Shown: positions 34,224 through 45,530 of the stretch, piece after piece | Layout of the letters: each line of letters starts with the position of its first letter | Position numbering within the stretch: the stretch's first letter is position 1 | Assembly: GCA_014621425.1 (NCBI GenBank) | Contig: JAANBB010000128.1 | Span: 27,916 to 91,915, forward strand | Source of the DNA: Cylindrodendrum hubeiense | Lineage: Eukaryota > Ascomycota > Sordariomycetes > Hypocreales > Nectriaceae | Direction: 5' to 3' | Length of the DNA stretch: 64,000 nucleotides | Translations under genes and position numbers: made by a program | Notes under the pieces: model-generated | The model's database searches: none | Seen by the model: the letters and a program-made list of their open reading frames with translations, nothing else | Told to the model about the DNA's origin: nothing

Positions 34224-34248
34224 GGTGGGCCCCGAGGCAATGGTTCAT
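34183..34248 (-). promoter_or_regulatory. Upstream ORF overlapping the ATG9 start
   Basis: An ATG at 34248, 25 bases upstream of the ATG9 start, opens a 21-codon frame in a different register that runs across the ATG9 ATG and stops at 34183. If it is in the mRNA, ribosomes that start there cannot simply reinitiate at the main start, so it would lower Atg9 output. Confidence 0.4.
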
Positions 34249-35035
34249 CTATGAACCACGATGAGCATATCGTTGAGGTATCGAGTCTCGATGCGAAGGA
34301 CGGTCGAGGGGGTTGCGGGAGGTGGTCGAGGGGATGTAGCCAAGCAAGAGCTACGCTGCCTTAATAAAGTTGATGATTATGTAGGTCTTGATGATGAATG
34401 GAAGGTATTTATGGGCTCGAAGGGTAAACTCTATCAACTAAGAACGATGAGCGTAGTTCTATCGAGGGGGGTGGACTTGGCCTTGGCTCCGGAGGGCAGG
34501 TGACCACGATCAGCGTGACCAGGCGCACATGCGTGAGCTTCGCGCGTGCTACACAAGCCGGGCATCGGAAATTCGAGGCATGGAATAGCAAACTACTGAC
34601 CTTGGGATTTGGCTTATGCTCTCCTGCAAGATGATGACGAGATGTGCCGACAGGGTTCTGAAGCGCAGCGTGCATGTTCCAGGCATCACAGTCGTGGGTA
34701 TGACGCTCCAAAGCGGTGTGTTCGTTTTGCCGGACTTATTGGCCGATAAGCCACCCCACCCTGCGCCACACCGCCTACCCTTTCAAGTCCGCACTCTCGA
34801 CACCGTTGCAATACTACGGAGATCCACTGTAGGTGTGATGAGTTGAGCTGTATCATCGGAATATATTCAACTCGGACAGGCATATTTCAGTCTGTAGGCC
34901 TGGGATCGCGGCCAGACTCGTTTTTGCGACTGCCCTTTGTCCTCCAACCCTTCGAAGTCGCACCGAAATGAATTGTATTCCCGAGGGCTCATAGATGTTT
35001 ATTCTCACTCCTAAGGTGGATTAATATCAAGCACA
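34224..35035. promoter_or_regulatory. Divergent promoter region ATG9/COG6
   Basis: 812 bp between the divergent ATG9 and COG6 start codons, the only room for both promoters. No gene seen inside. Shared control is inferred from arrangement only. Confidence 0.5.
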
Positions 35036-37168
35036 ATGTCGTCAGATCACTCGTGGTCCTTGAAGAGCTTGCCTTCGAGAGATGCCAGCAGCTCGGCGCC
35101 CCATTCTACAGAGAATTCTTCAGCACCATCCCCAGCTCTAAAAGGCGTGAATCCCCTCACTTCAAAGGTCACCAGCGTCCTCTCAACAACGCACTCGGAT
35201 ACCGAATTCAGAGACGCTCTCTTACTCCTCGATCAAAGAGGGATTCAAAATGATGCTGAGACTCGCCGCCGGCTCCGCCTGGATCTACAGAAGGAAGTGA
35301 TTGACAGCAATGCCGAGGTTATCACAGAATTCGGTCGTGTTGCAGAGGTGGGTTTGTTCCTTTCCTGACGAGATTCATGCCAACCAAATGTTTAGCAACT
35401 GCGAAGGATCAAGACAACTCTCGACAAACTCAATACGGGATACGAGGATATGAAGAGCCAGGTCGTTGCTGCCCATACTCAAACCTCTCCGGCATTGTCT
35501 GAAGCGTCGTCCCTTCTGGAACAACGGAGACAAGTCGAGGTCAAACAAGATCTCCTCGGCGCCTTTAAGAAACATTTTATCATGTCCGAAAATGAAGTCG
35601 CCGCGCTAACAATGACGGCTGAGCCGGTGGATGACCGATTCTTCGAGTCACTAAGCAAAGCCAAGAAGATCAGCAGAGATTGTGAGATCTTGCTTGGCTT
35701 TGAGAAGCAGACGCTGGGTTTGGAACTGATGGAACAGACGTCGAAGAACATCAACCTCGGCTTCCAAAAGCTGTATAAGTGGATACAAAGAGAGTTCAAA
35801 ACTTTGAACCTTGAGAATCCACAAATGAACGCGTCCATTCGACGCGCTCTCCGGGTCCTCGCTGAGAGACCGACTCTCTTCCAGAATTGTCTCGACTTCT
35901 TTGCCGAGGCCCGAGAGAGAATTCTTTCAGACTCTTTCTATGTTGCTTTGACTGGAACCTCGCCGTCTGGCGTGGAAGATCAGTCGGTCAAGCCCATCGA
36001 CATGACGGCCCATGACCCTTTGCGATATGTCGGAGATATATTTGCCTGGATCCACTCAGCCACTGTCAGTGAGCGTGAAGCTTTGGAGATTCTGTTTGTC
36101 GCCGAGGGCGAGGAACTTGCCAAGGGCTTGAAGTCTGGTCGAGACGCCGAGATCTGGCGGTTGGTGGCCGATGATGACGACGAGGCTGAGACAGAAGACT
36201 TCAATGCCTTGAAGGCGCTTCACGACTTGGTTGACCGGGACATATCGGGCGCAGCTCGCGTACTGCGCCAAAGGGTTGAGCAAGTCATCCAAGCCAACGA
36301 GGACATTATTCCAGCATACAAGCTGGCCAATCTCATCAATTTTTACCGCATCACATTCCAGAAAACGCTTGGTCCAGACTCCAACCTTGTGGAGCTGATT
36401 GGAAGCCTTGAAACGGAGGCTCTTCGTCAGTTTCGTGCATTGGTCCGAGATCATATTGCGACCATCCAAGGCGAATTCCAACATGCTCCATCCGACCTCG
36501 GTCCGCCAGTTTTCTTACAGGATTCACTCAAGCAATTGAATTCGATCAGCAAAACGCACGACTCGTCCCTGTCAGCCTTGGAGGACCGGGAGGCTGAGTT
36601 TGAGAACGTCCTGGCAGAAGCATTCGAGCCTTTCCTAGCTGGTTGTGAGAACATGGCCAAGTCCATGGAAAAGCGAAACGGGTCCATCTTTCTCATCAAT
36701 TGCATGCTGTCCGCCGCTGCGGCGCTCGAATTGTTTGATTTCACTCAGAACAGAAGCAAACGGCTCCGAGAGAAGGCGTCCGAGGAATCCAAGAGACTCG
36801 TCGGTAGCCAGTATAGCTTCTTCCGAAAAGGCTCAGGGCTGGAGCCCATCTTTAGCACGCTGCAGGGAGATGGGGAAAACGGGGCGGCCTCACTGGATAG
36901 AGATGTATTGAGTCAGGCAAGCCAGGTCTTGGATGACTTCCTGCCGTCGGCGCTGATGGATGCCATGGATAATTTGAAACACCTTCAGGACTCCAAACTC
37001 GCCCGACAAATCACGGAGGAGGCGGCTGGGAAGTTCTGCGATGACTTTGAGCAGCTCGAGGAAGAGATAGCGGAAGATGAGGAGGACTCTGTAGACTCAG
37101 ACGACGACGAGGGTCTCCGATCAGTGTTCCCCAGGACCACGGCGGAGATTCGCGTGTTGCTCTCGTAG
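35036..37168 (+). CDS. COG6: Conserved oligomeric Golgi complex subunit 6
   Basis: A 694-aa subunit of the COG tethering complex (lobe B), which captures vesicles for retrograde transport within the Golgi. Exons 35036-35347 and 35396-37168 with a 48-bp intron, which joins ITEFGRVAE to [13 protein letters not shown]. The N-terminal helical coiled-coil region ([18 protein letters not shown]) is the part that contacts other COG subunits. The body shows family segments such as LQREFK-type [52 protein letters not shown] and [14 protein letters not shown]. The C-terminus is acidic ([19 protein letters not shown]). Length is close to human COG6 (657 aa). It is divergent from ATG9; in yeast COG is reported to be needed for Atg9 traffic, so the pairing is functionally sensible. 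Confidence 0.93.
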
Positions 37169-37935
37169 TGAGAGGGACAGGCCAGGGGGGCATTTCCTGG
37201 AGGGCCTCATAGCTTCCATTAATTATAAAGCAGTCGGAAATTGTCAATTACAAATTTGTCTACGGCCAGCTGATACACAAGTGTGGTTTCACGTGGGGTG
37301 CGAAGATGAATCTGTGCGTCTTGTATTGTAAGTGATGTTCGGGGTGTCTGTCTGCGTCTAAGTCGCTCAAGCAGTCAGACGCAACGTATCTGCCAACCAA
37401 ATGCAACGACCCAGCTTGTTTACAGCAAATCATAAACACGAATATAGCAGCGTCTCACTCGAAAGAAGCGCCATCGCATCCGTCCCTTGCATCTCCACCC
37501 AACCTACTCGTACCGTCGTACTAATTAGGCAATTCCCTGCCTGTGCGACGAATGTGCGTACCCCGCTACGCTGGAGCGGGCAGTGAGCAGCAACCAACGG
37601 GCAGTGCCAGTCGGACTACGTCACCGCCCGCACCCAGCCTACTGTACCTCTGGTTCTTTGCCATGTGCTGCGACACTCCATCCTACTTCAACTATCAACG
37701 AGACCGCAAGGTCCCTCGAGCGCCCGCTACCACGACGCATATCCCCCGACCACACTTGGACCACACTCGACCCGACTGTCTATCGCTCCTTCGACATTGG
37801 CTCCCGCACCTCGAAAGTTACGCGACAGACGAAGCGACCGCCCTTGACGGGCCAAAGCGTGGAAAGTCGCTGTTGGTCAGACCCCAGACCCATCAAGGCG
37901 AGGCTGAGGGCTACTATGTCCTTGCTGCCGAAGCA
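37169..37935. other. Intergenic region with uncertain 5' end of the AAA ATPase
   Basis: The frame of the ATPase's first exon stays open leftwards to about 37543, so some of 37543-37935 may be coding. That upstream peptide is Pro/Arg/His-rich with no recognisable domain, and is treated here as leader or promoter. Confidence 0.4.
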
Positions 37936-40472
37936 ATGTTGCGCAACAAAGGCCTGGCTGTGCTGCAAAAGACATATGATGACAGCTATCTAAGCTGCTC
38001 AACCGCCGTCTACTATGAAGGCCAGGTACGTAGGGTTTACGGTCGCCCCCAACCAGGCAACACTCCGAACTCCCTTGCTCACATCGATATCACATGTAGG
38101 GAAATGAGATCGAGGCGATGCGCCACTGGAGAGGCGCTCTCGACCAGATTTACGATTATCAGGCGAACCGAGCGGTCCCAGTACATCTCCCGCTGACAAC
38201 CACTGAGAAGGCGTTGCAAGATGCCCTCAAGCAGCTCGAACTGCAGTGCAAAGAACGGATCGACCTCCTTGAGGCACTTCGGATATCGCGACATGACGAC
38301 GGTAACTCATCATCATCAACTGGGAAATTGTCAAAGCGACCTAGTTTGGCGGAAACCGAGAGTCGGGGCAAGGGAGCCATAGGCCAAGGTACCATTCCGG
38401 CCGTGACATATTCGGAACTATCACGCCCAGCTTTACCGCCACGGCCCTCTCTTTCCATGCGTCGTTCGTCCGAAAATGCCCTCGTCGGTGGAAGCAGTTC
38501 ACATCTCGAACCGGTATCATCGACAAGCTCGGTGCCGAGAACCTCGTCTCCCAAACTGCCAACTCGGCCCGCCAAGACTCTGCGATCTCCCAGCCCCGAA
38601 AAGCACACCATGAGAACTACATTACGATCAGGAAAGGTGGGTGAAAGACCTGCCAAGATGACCCGCAAGTCGTCCAAACCTGCTGGTGAAGGGCCTAGCA
38701 AGGCTGCCACCCTCGCATGGAGTGCGCTAGGCTCCAAGGACAAGCTCCCGAGAAATGTCTCCTCTGATGCTGGGCCAGCGCCATCACACGCAAGCCCGCG
38801 GGCTTCCCTCGATCAGGGTCGAAAACCACCGTCTGCGCCTTTACAGTGGGATAGTCACTCGAGGAGACTTGTAGTGCCTCGAGAAGGCGAGTCGAGCGGA
38901 GACGCCCGCCATTCAGACGAATATTTTTATGCGAGGCCATCACTGCTCTCCGTGAGCGCCGCCTCCAGTGCTCTCGGCGCGTTATCATTACAAGATCCAC
39001 TATCGACAGAGCAAGGGCTGGGCCGTTCGGAAAGACTCGCCGGTGGTCGAGTTGGTTCTTCAGTAGCGTCTCCCCGTAAATTATCGAGGCAGTTTGAACC
39101 TGCCAAGGATTTTGGGGCCGCGGATGAGTCCGGGGAGATTTCAGAGAGGAGGACGATTTTGGATTCCCCTGCAGGGAAAAGCCCAGCTGTGAGGCGGTCC
39201 GGCGGGCCATCCAAGCAGCCCAAGCCTGATCCAGAAAGGGCAAATCGTTCTCGTCGGCGTGAACAGAAGCCACGCCCGGCTTCCGCTTCGAGTGGATCTG
39301 GAGAGGATTCCGGTCAGCCTCCAGCCAGGGCGCGTCGCTTCAAGCCAAAGGAGGCTGCCATCCAAGCTGATTCGGAAGCTCAAACTTCAGAAGAGTCACC
39401 AGTAGAAGAGAGCCCCAGCGAGATGACTGCGTGGAATAAGAAGAAGGCATCAATTCTCAAGAGTTTGCCTCCAGGTATCGATGAGGCGGCTGCCAAGCAG
39501 ATTCTCAACGACATTGTCATTCAGGGAGACGAGGTTCACTGGGGCGATGTTGCGGGCTTGGAGATTGCCAAGAATGCCCTCCGGGAGACGGTGGTGTATC
39601 CATTTCTCCGCCCAGACCTATTCATGGGATTGCGAGAGCCAGCCAGGGGTATGTTGCTTTTTGGACCTCCAGGCACAGGGAAAACGATGTTGGCTAGAGC
39701 TGTTGCAACAGAGTCCCAGTCCACGTTCTTCTCCATCTCAGCGAGCAGTTTGACAAGCAAGTACCTAGGCGAATCAGAAAAGCTAGTGAGGGCTCTCTTT
39801 GGGCTCGCTCGAACGCTCGCTCCGAGTATCATATTTGTCGACGAAATCGATTCTCTACTGTCACAGCGATCGGGCTCGGGCGAACATGAGGCTACTAGGA
39901 GGATCAAAACCGAGTTTCTCATCCAATGGAGTGACCTTCAACGAGCGGCTGCAGGGAAGGAGGTCAGTGAAAGGGACAAGGAACGGGGTGATGCAAATCG
40001 GGTGCTGGTACTGGCTGCAACAAACCTGCCCTGGGCAATCGATGAAGCTGCCCGACGACGCTTTGTGAGACGTCAATACATACCGCTCCCAGAGCCAACC
40101 ACCAGAGAGACACAACTACGCACACTCCTAGGACAACAAAAGCACGACCTATCAGACGATGATATTCACAGGCTAGTAGAGCTAACAGACGGTGAGTAAT
40201 ACGGTGAAAGAGTTGACAGTGGATATGGTGCTAACTTTGGTTACTTAACAGGATTTTCTGGTTCGGACATTACGGCCCTAGCCAAGGATGCGGCCATGGG
40301 ACCGCTACGGTCATTAGGCGAAGCATTGCTACATATGACAATGGATCAAATTCGGTCGATCGGGCTTCCCGACTTTGAGGCGAGTCTAAATACGATCCGA
40401 CCTAGCGTCAGCAAGTCAGGACTGAAGGAGTATGAGGATTGGGCAAAGGAGTTTGGAGAACGGGGGGGCTAG
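37936..40472 (+). CDS. AAA ATPase of the Sap1/Yta6 (spastin/fidgetin-like) group
   Basis: An 800-aa protein in the model used here: exons 37936-38025, 38100-40191 and 40252-40472. The N-terminus looks like an MIT-type helical hairpin (GNEIEAMRHWRGALDQIYDYQ, then QLELQCKERIDLLEALRIS). A long Ser/Pro/Arg-rich disordered linker follows (about 90-440). The single meiotic-clade AAA domain has Walker A GPPGTGKT near 552, Walker B IIFVDEID near 611, sensor LVLAATNLPWAIDEAARRRF, and the C-terminal Vps4-type helix. MIT plus one AAA module resembles spastin and yeast Sap1/Yta6; severing of microtubules is known for spastin but not for the fungal proteins. The start codon is uncertain: Met at 37936 is chosen because it directly precedes the MIT-like part. 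Confidence 0.82.
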
Positions 40473-40889
40473 GTGACTGGGTTTCATACAGACTACCATT
40501 TAAACCAGATGTATCTTAGCATGGCGGGTAGAGGAACTGCAAGAATATCTCAATTGTGAAGACCTGGACCATAAATTGTTCCTCTCCGTTGACGTTTAAG
40601 TTTGTAGTTCATCGGGTGTTGTGGTTCATCAAGCCAATGTCCGGTATGTCATTTTCTATATGGTACAGTAGGTGTAGCGACAGCTTTTGGTACATGACGC
40701 CTCCTCACGTCAATAGCTCATGATATCGTACAGGGCAGTGAGCCGAGCCGTTCACTCCGATTCCCACATCTAGTTCCCAAAGAACCAAGTCCTGAGACCC
40801 CGGGATGCTATGCCGGCTGATGCTTCCACCACGGCTGCGGTAGCGACGATGAATGCTAGAGCCCTCAATCAAGATTACTTTGCTGGAGT
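40473..40889. other. Convergent intergenic region
   Basis: 417 bp between the AAA ATPase stop and the uS17m stop. Presumed 3' untranslated regions. Nothing else seen. Confidence 0.5.
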
Positions 40890-41426
40890 CTAGGCCTTGC
40901 GCTCCTGCGCCTCCTCCCAGGCCTTGCGCTTAGCTTCCTTCTTCTCAAGTTCCAGCTTCTTCTCCTCCTGTGTCCTCTCCACCTCGGTCTGTCTCCTGGC
41001 AGCCCTCCGTTCGTCCTTGGTGGCCTTTTTGGCCTCTCGCTCCAATATCCTCTCCTCCAGGGTCGGCACGGGCGGGCGCTCCTCAATGGGGACGCCAAAG
41101 GGCGCAATTATGTGTTTGACGACGTGGCGTTTGTGCTGGGAGGTTGGCCATCCGGGAACGATAGAGATGACGTCGCCGGTTCGGAGGGAAGAATTGGGGT
41201 CGTGAACGAGGTAATGCTTCGGGTCGGCGTACCACTGCATACAGCATTAGCAATTCACTCATTAATGGGCTTCTACGAGGAGCCTGCTCACCTTGTTGAC
41301 GATCTTGTTCCACTTCTGACCGCCAACACGGACCTTGACAGTCTTTTGCATGAGGCCAGCTGAGACGACGACACCATGCAGCTCGTGCGTGACACGGCGC
41401 GCGGCCTTGGCGACTTGGGAGGACAT
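40890..41426 (-). CDS. MRPS17: Mitochondrial ribosomal protein uS17m
   Basis: A 159-aa small-subunit protein of the mitochondrial ribosome, binding 15S/12S rRNA. Exons on the minus strand: 41292-41426 and 40890-41234, intron 57 bp. The S17 fold covers about residues 10-85, with ELHGVVVSAGLMQKTVKVRV, then after the intron WYADPKHYLVHDPNSSLRTG, DVISIVPGWPTS and KHIIAPFG. The rest is a highly charged Glu/Lys/Arg helix (repeated EERILEREAKKATKDERRAA-like pattern), an extension found in fungal mitochondrial S17. No cleavable-looking long presequence; the N-terminus is basic (SSQVAKAARRVTHE). Divergent from EMG1. Confidence 0.92.
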
Positions 41427-42349
41427 TATGGTGTATCGTTACGGCGTCAAAGCAACCAGTTGCAGGGCCAGAGAGGCGGCCGGTTCATCAATTGCTGGTC
41501 GGAGAGTGAATATGTGCTGTTGGATCGCGATCAATATGCGATGCATCAAAGGCTGCTGTCCCAATTTTTGACAGCCAATGGGCGTTGAGAAGAGACGGGC
41601 AGGTGTGCTTAGGTAACGGAAAGCACCAAGCCACGGGCACCGGCCATAATTAGTGGCCCCCAGAGACGGACGAGACCCGCCGAGACATACACACACGTGC
41701 ACGCGGGAATCATGGGATTTGCACCCTCAAATGAGATTGTGCATAGGAACAAATGTACTGCGAACATTGTAGAATGTCTTCTTTGTCAACCGTACCACTC
41801 CCGGCACCGCCATGCCTCAAGGGGGGGAACGAGCTCGGGACAACTCTCGTCGGGTTTGGAGACGGCACCACAGGCACGTGCCCGGGATTCTGCCAACCCA
41901 ACTTCGGCCTCCGAAACCCTGAGCTCGGTGTGGTGAACCGCTGTACCTGGACCCAGTATTCGGGCTCACACCGCCCGAGTTCGGTATAGTGGTATAAGAC
42001 ACGGTACTAAATTAGTGGGACTCCAGGATCAACCACCTAACTAGCCTTTCGCTCCAGGGTTGGCTCCTCAGTGTTTGGTTAAACCGGCAGTCACTTGCCC
42101 ATCCCCTCCGCTCCGTCTGGTTTTTCTCCTCCCCCTCCACCATTTCCCGTCCGCTTCTCTTCTTTGCCAATACCATCACTCAACCGAGCACTGTCCTGAT
42201 CGATCCGTCAATCCGCCCTGCGCCAATTGTCGCCGAGCCTCCAGGAATCTCCAATCCTCCAACTAACCTGAGCGCACGCCCGCCTGTTCGTTGGCATTGA
42301 GTCACCTACGTCCACATTCAGCCTCCCCCACAATTCCACCAACCTCACC
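41427..42349. promoter_or_regulatory. Divergent promoter region MRPS17/EMG1
   Basis: 0.9 kb between divergent start codons of two ribosome-related genes. No other gene seen. The EMG1 side is CT-rich (about 42100-42180). Co-regulation is only suggested by layout. Confidence 0.45.
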
Positions 42350-43253
42350 ATGTCTTCCCCCGAGCGCCGTGCTGGAGTGAAGCGCCCCAGTATGAATCCC
42401 CGGGTTCCTGTTGTTCATCGGAAACATGATCACTAACTTAGATGGCTATGTGACAGGGACGCAGTCGCTTCCTCCTCCAGCCCTGCCCCAGTTGGTTGCC
42501 GAGCAGAACACGCCCATCCCCCCGACCGACAAGGACTCCCAGCGACTCATCGTAGTCCTATCCAATGCCAGCCTCGAGACGTACAAGGCTCCCACGGCGG
42601 TACCAGCCGCACCGGGATGCACCGCGAGGATAAGTACTCGCTGCTCAACAGCGACGAGCACATCGGTGTCATGCGAAAGATGAACCGGGACATTAGTGAT
42701 GCCCGCCCCGACATCACCCACCAGGTTTCAACTCTGGCAATTTGAGTTAGCATTCAACATGCTAACATTTTCTTAGTGTCTACTGACCCTGCTGGACTCC
42801 CCCATCAACAAGGCCGGCAAGCTCCAGATCTACATCCACACTGCCAAGGGCGTCCTCATCGAGGTTTCGCCCTCGGTCCGTATCCCCCGAACCTTCAAGC
42901 GCTTTGCTGGTCTGATGGTCCAACTGTTGCACCGCCTGTCCATCCGCTCGACCAACTCCAACGAGAAGCTGCTGCGCGTCATCCAAAACCCCATCACTGA
43001 TCACCTGCCCCCCAACTGCCGCAAGGTGACGCTGAGCTTCGACGCTCCCCTCGTCCGCGTTCGCGAGTGGGTCGAGACTGTCGAGTCCAAGGAGAGCATC
43101 TGCGTCTTCGTCGGTGCCATGGCCAAGGGTGAGGATAACTTTGCCGACTCGCTCGTGGATGAGAAGATCTCCATCAGCAACTACTCGCTGTCTGCAAGTG
43201 TGGCCTGCAGCAAGTTCTGTCACGCCGCCGAAGATGTCTGGGACATCATGTAA
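42350..43253 (+). CDS. EMG1: 18S rRNA pseudouridine methyltransferase Emg1/Nep1, with a frameshift in this sequence
   Basis: A SPOUT-class enzyme that N1-methylates a pseudouridine of 18S rRNA and is essential for 40S assembly in yeast. Exons 42350-42389, 42457-42724 and 42777-43253, introns 67 and 52 bp. The start [13 protein letters not shown] leads to [16 protein letters not shown], after which the frame is lost near 42589. One base later in register the expected family sequence resumes ([16 protein letters not shown], then [17 protein letters not shown]), and exon 3 carries the knot-forming C-terminus ([57 protein letters not shown]). Coding length is 785 nt, one short of a multiple of three. 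The missing base most likely reflects a sequencing or assembly error. Intron 2 has a weak GTTTCA donor. Confidence 0.93.
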
Positions 43254-44972
43254 TTCCATCACAGGTTCGTTGGTTGGGAACAGGAATAGAGACAGAAGTC
43301 AAAGGCCGGGTCGCCTGGCGGCCATACAACATTGTCGCGAGGCAGAACGGCTAGGCGAAGACTTGGAATGCCTAGTTTACGCTGTCGCTTGTTTTTACAA
43401 CCAAAACATGGGGCGTTCAACAACGGGTCCAAGACGTGTTCATTGTCGTCTTGATGGGCCAGCTCAACCTGGTCCATATATTTTTATGTTTGCTCTTTCC
43501 TTTGCGTTTACGCATCTGTTCAGTTTCTCTGTTTCTTGTTTTGTTCTGGTTCGAATCCCAAGCAAACGCTGGGTCCAAAGACAACTAACATGCAGGTCTG
43601 CCATCACGGCAAGGCAAAAGGCAAGGCAAGACTGGATGGGGCGAAGTGAGGCAAGGTGGGGCGAACTACCAAGAGAGAGAAGCACTTCTGAGTGCTTTCC
43701 AGTGCGCGAGCAGGCGTCTCTTATCATTGGGTATCAAGCAGGGTCACATGGGGCTGGTTGAAACCAACTAGGGCGGAAAGACCAGAGACGTGCAAGGCAA
43801 TGTGAGGGCGAAATTGAGGAGGAAAGCAATGTACGGCCGCAGTCGGCATAGTCGAAGACTCAAATTGCATATCGCGCATAAAGACAATTGCAAATCTCAA
43901 GTATGAGCGACTTGTAATTCCCGTCCCAAACAGCCCAAGGCGAGTTTCAGTGCCCATGTTGTAACCAATCCGCTCGAAGGCTGCGGGCCTAGACAGGAAT
44001 CGAATGGTGAGTGGTTTGCCCCGCCTGGGGTCGCGTGGTCAATTGGGTTTGCGCGATGGATTGATGGATGAGTGGACGACAGATGGATGACCCGATGACG
44101 GCGAATGCTCACGGCCTCCGCCTCACTTGGGCAAGCGTTGCCGTTGGTAGCACTCAGGCCACAACAGTGCCAAAGGCAAGGCGGATAGTTGGCATTGGAT
44201 ATGGGCTGGGCATTCCAGGTTGTGTTGGCTTTCAGAAGGGTCAAATAGCCAGCCCCCACGTGCATATTGGGAACAAACGCAGCGAGGCTCGCCACAACGG
44301 CGGGGCAACATAGGAGCTGGGTGAGGATGAGGATCAAGAAAGATGGGTAGCAGTAGTCAGCCGTATAGTAAGCCGCCAGCCTCTCTGCGTGCGCACGTAC
44401 AGCATCTGCCTCGCCACAGTAGAGTGCCTCTCTAGCCTTGTTTCTCATGCCCAAGTACGGTCAGATGCAGACATGGAACAGCGGGTGATTCGCACACGCA
44501 ACGGTGCTAGAGCGCCGGACATTCGACACTCCATGAGAGATGGACAGTGGTTGACGGGAGCTATGTAGCCGAGAGCCCGGGGGTGGCCGGGGGTGGGCCG
44601 GGGGTGGAGGTCGGTGGAGGAGCCGGTGGAACGAGCCGGGCAGCTCTGGACCAGCCGTCGTGCTCGACGTGGCACCCGTGGATGGATTGGACGACGAACA
44701 GCATATTGACGTATGCGCTGAAGTGTTTGGCAAAGGCCAGACGGGCGAGGGGAGGTGGTATCGCTGGAGCTAGGTTCAGGTTCGCAGTAGTCAGGTTCAA
44801 CGCCCGAGGTTGGTGACCGTGGGGAGCATCTGGGAGGGCCAAAGTGCCAGGTGCAAGTGAGGGAGGGACAGAGGGCTTTGGAGGGGTTCCGGTAGTGCTC
44901 CATGTGGTGTGAGGGAATTCCAGCAGGCGGCGGGCGAGTTTGGGGGGCAAGTGGTGCTCTGTTTGGCCTCCG

Positions 44973-45002
44973 TCCACCATCCACCATCCACCATCCACCA
45001 TC
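44973..45002. repeat. 7-bp microsatellite (CCACCAT)
   Basis: Four tandem CCACCAT units. Confidence 0.85.
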
Positions 45003-45480
45003 CCCCGTCCATCACTCACCCAATGCCGGTCGTTGCGTTGCCCCCTGCCGCTGCAGGTACCAAATAGAAACGATCACAGCACCATAGACGGTGCATACAT
45101 CATGTGGTACCACGGAGGTACTTCCCTAACCTGCATTGACTGAGATACCTTCGTTGGATATGTTGCCAGCCAGCCCAGGGCGATCTGCCCGGTATGCTGG
45201 CACGAGATGGTGGTTAACACGAACGGTGGAGGCTCTCAGGCGTGATCCAGGAGCCCAACACCTGGACGTGTCGGCCTCGGGACGGGACGCGTAGGAACGT
45301 GCGCTGTAGCGCTGTTTGTTTGTACCCGACATCCAGGGCCCGTGATTGGTACCATGTATTGGCACCATTGATTGGTACTCTCGATTGGGATGGGTTTGGC
45401 CTGACTGGCGGTCTGCGGGGCCGCACTGCGGGCAGTTTTCTCACCCACAATCCAATCCACACCCAGCATCAGTGGATACC

Positions 45481-45530
45481 TAAGGTAGGTAGGTAAGGTA
45501 GGTAGGTAAGGTAGGTAGGTAAGGTAGGCA
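45481..45530. repeat. 13-bp array (AAGGTAGGTAGGT)
   Basis: Nearly perfect tandem copies of AAGGTAGGTAGGT, the reverse-strand form of the TACC motif seen near 9.7 and 30.0 kb. Confidence 0.9.

Noticed and set aside
42580..42610. Programmed -1 ribosomal frameshift in EMG1
   Set aside because: The sequence around the break is not a slippery heptamer and no downstream stem or pseudoknot is obvious; a sequence error is simpler.
43540..43570. GGTTCGAATCC, a perfect tRNA B-box sequence
   Set aside because: No A box, no acceptor or anticodon stems can be formed from the preceding 80 bases, and the following bases do not pair as an acceptor arm.
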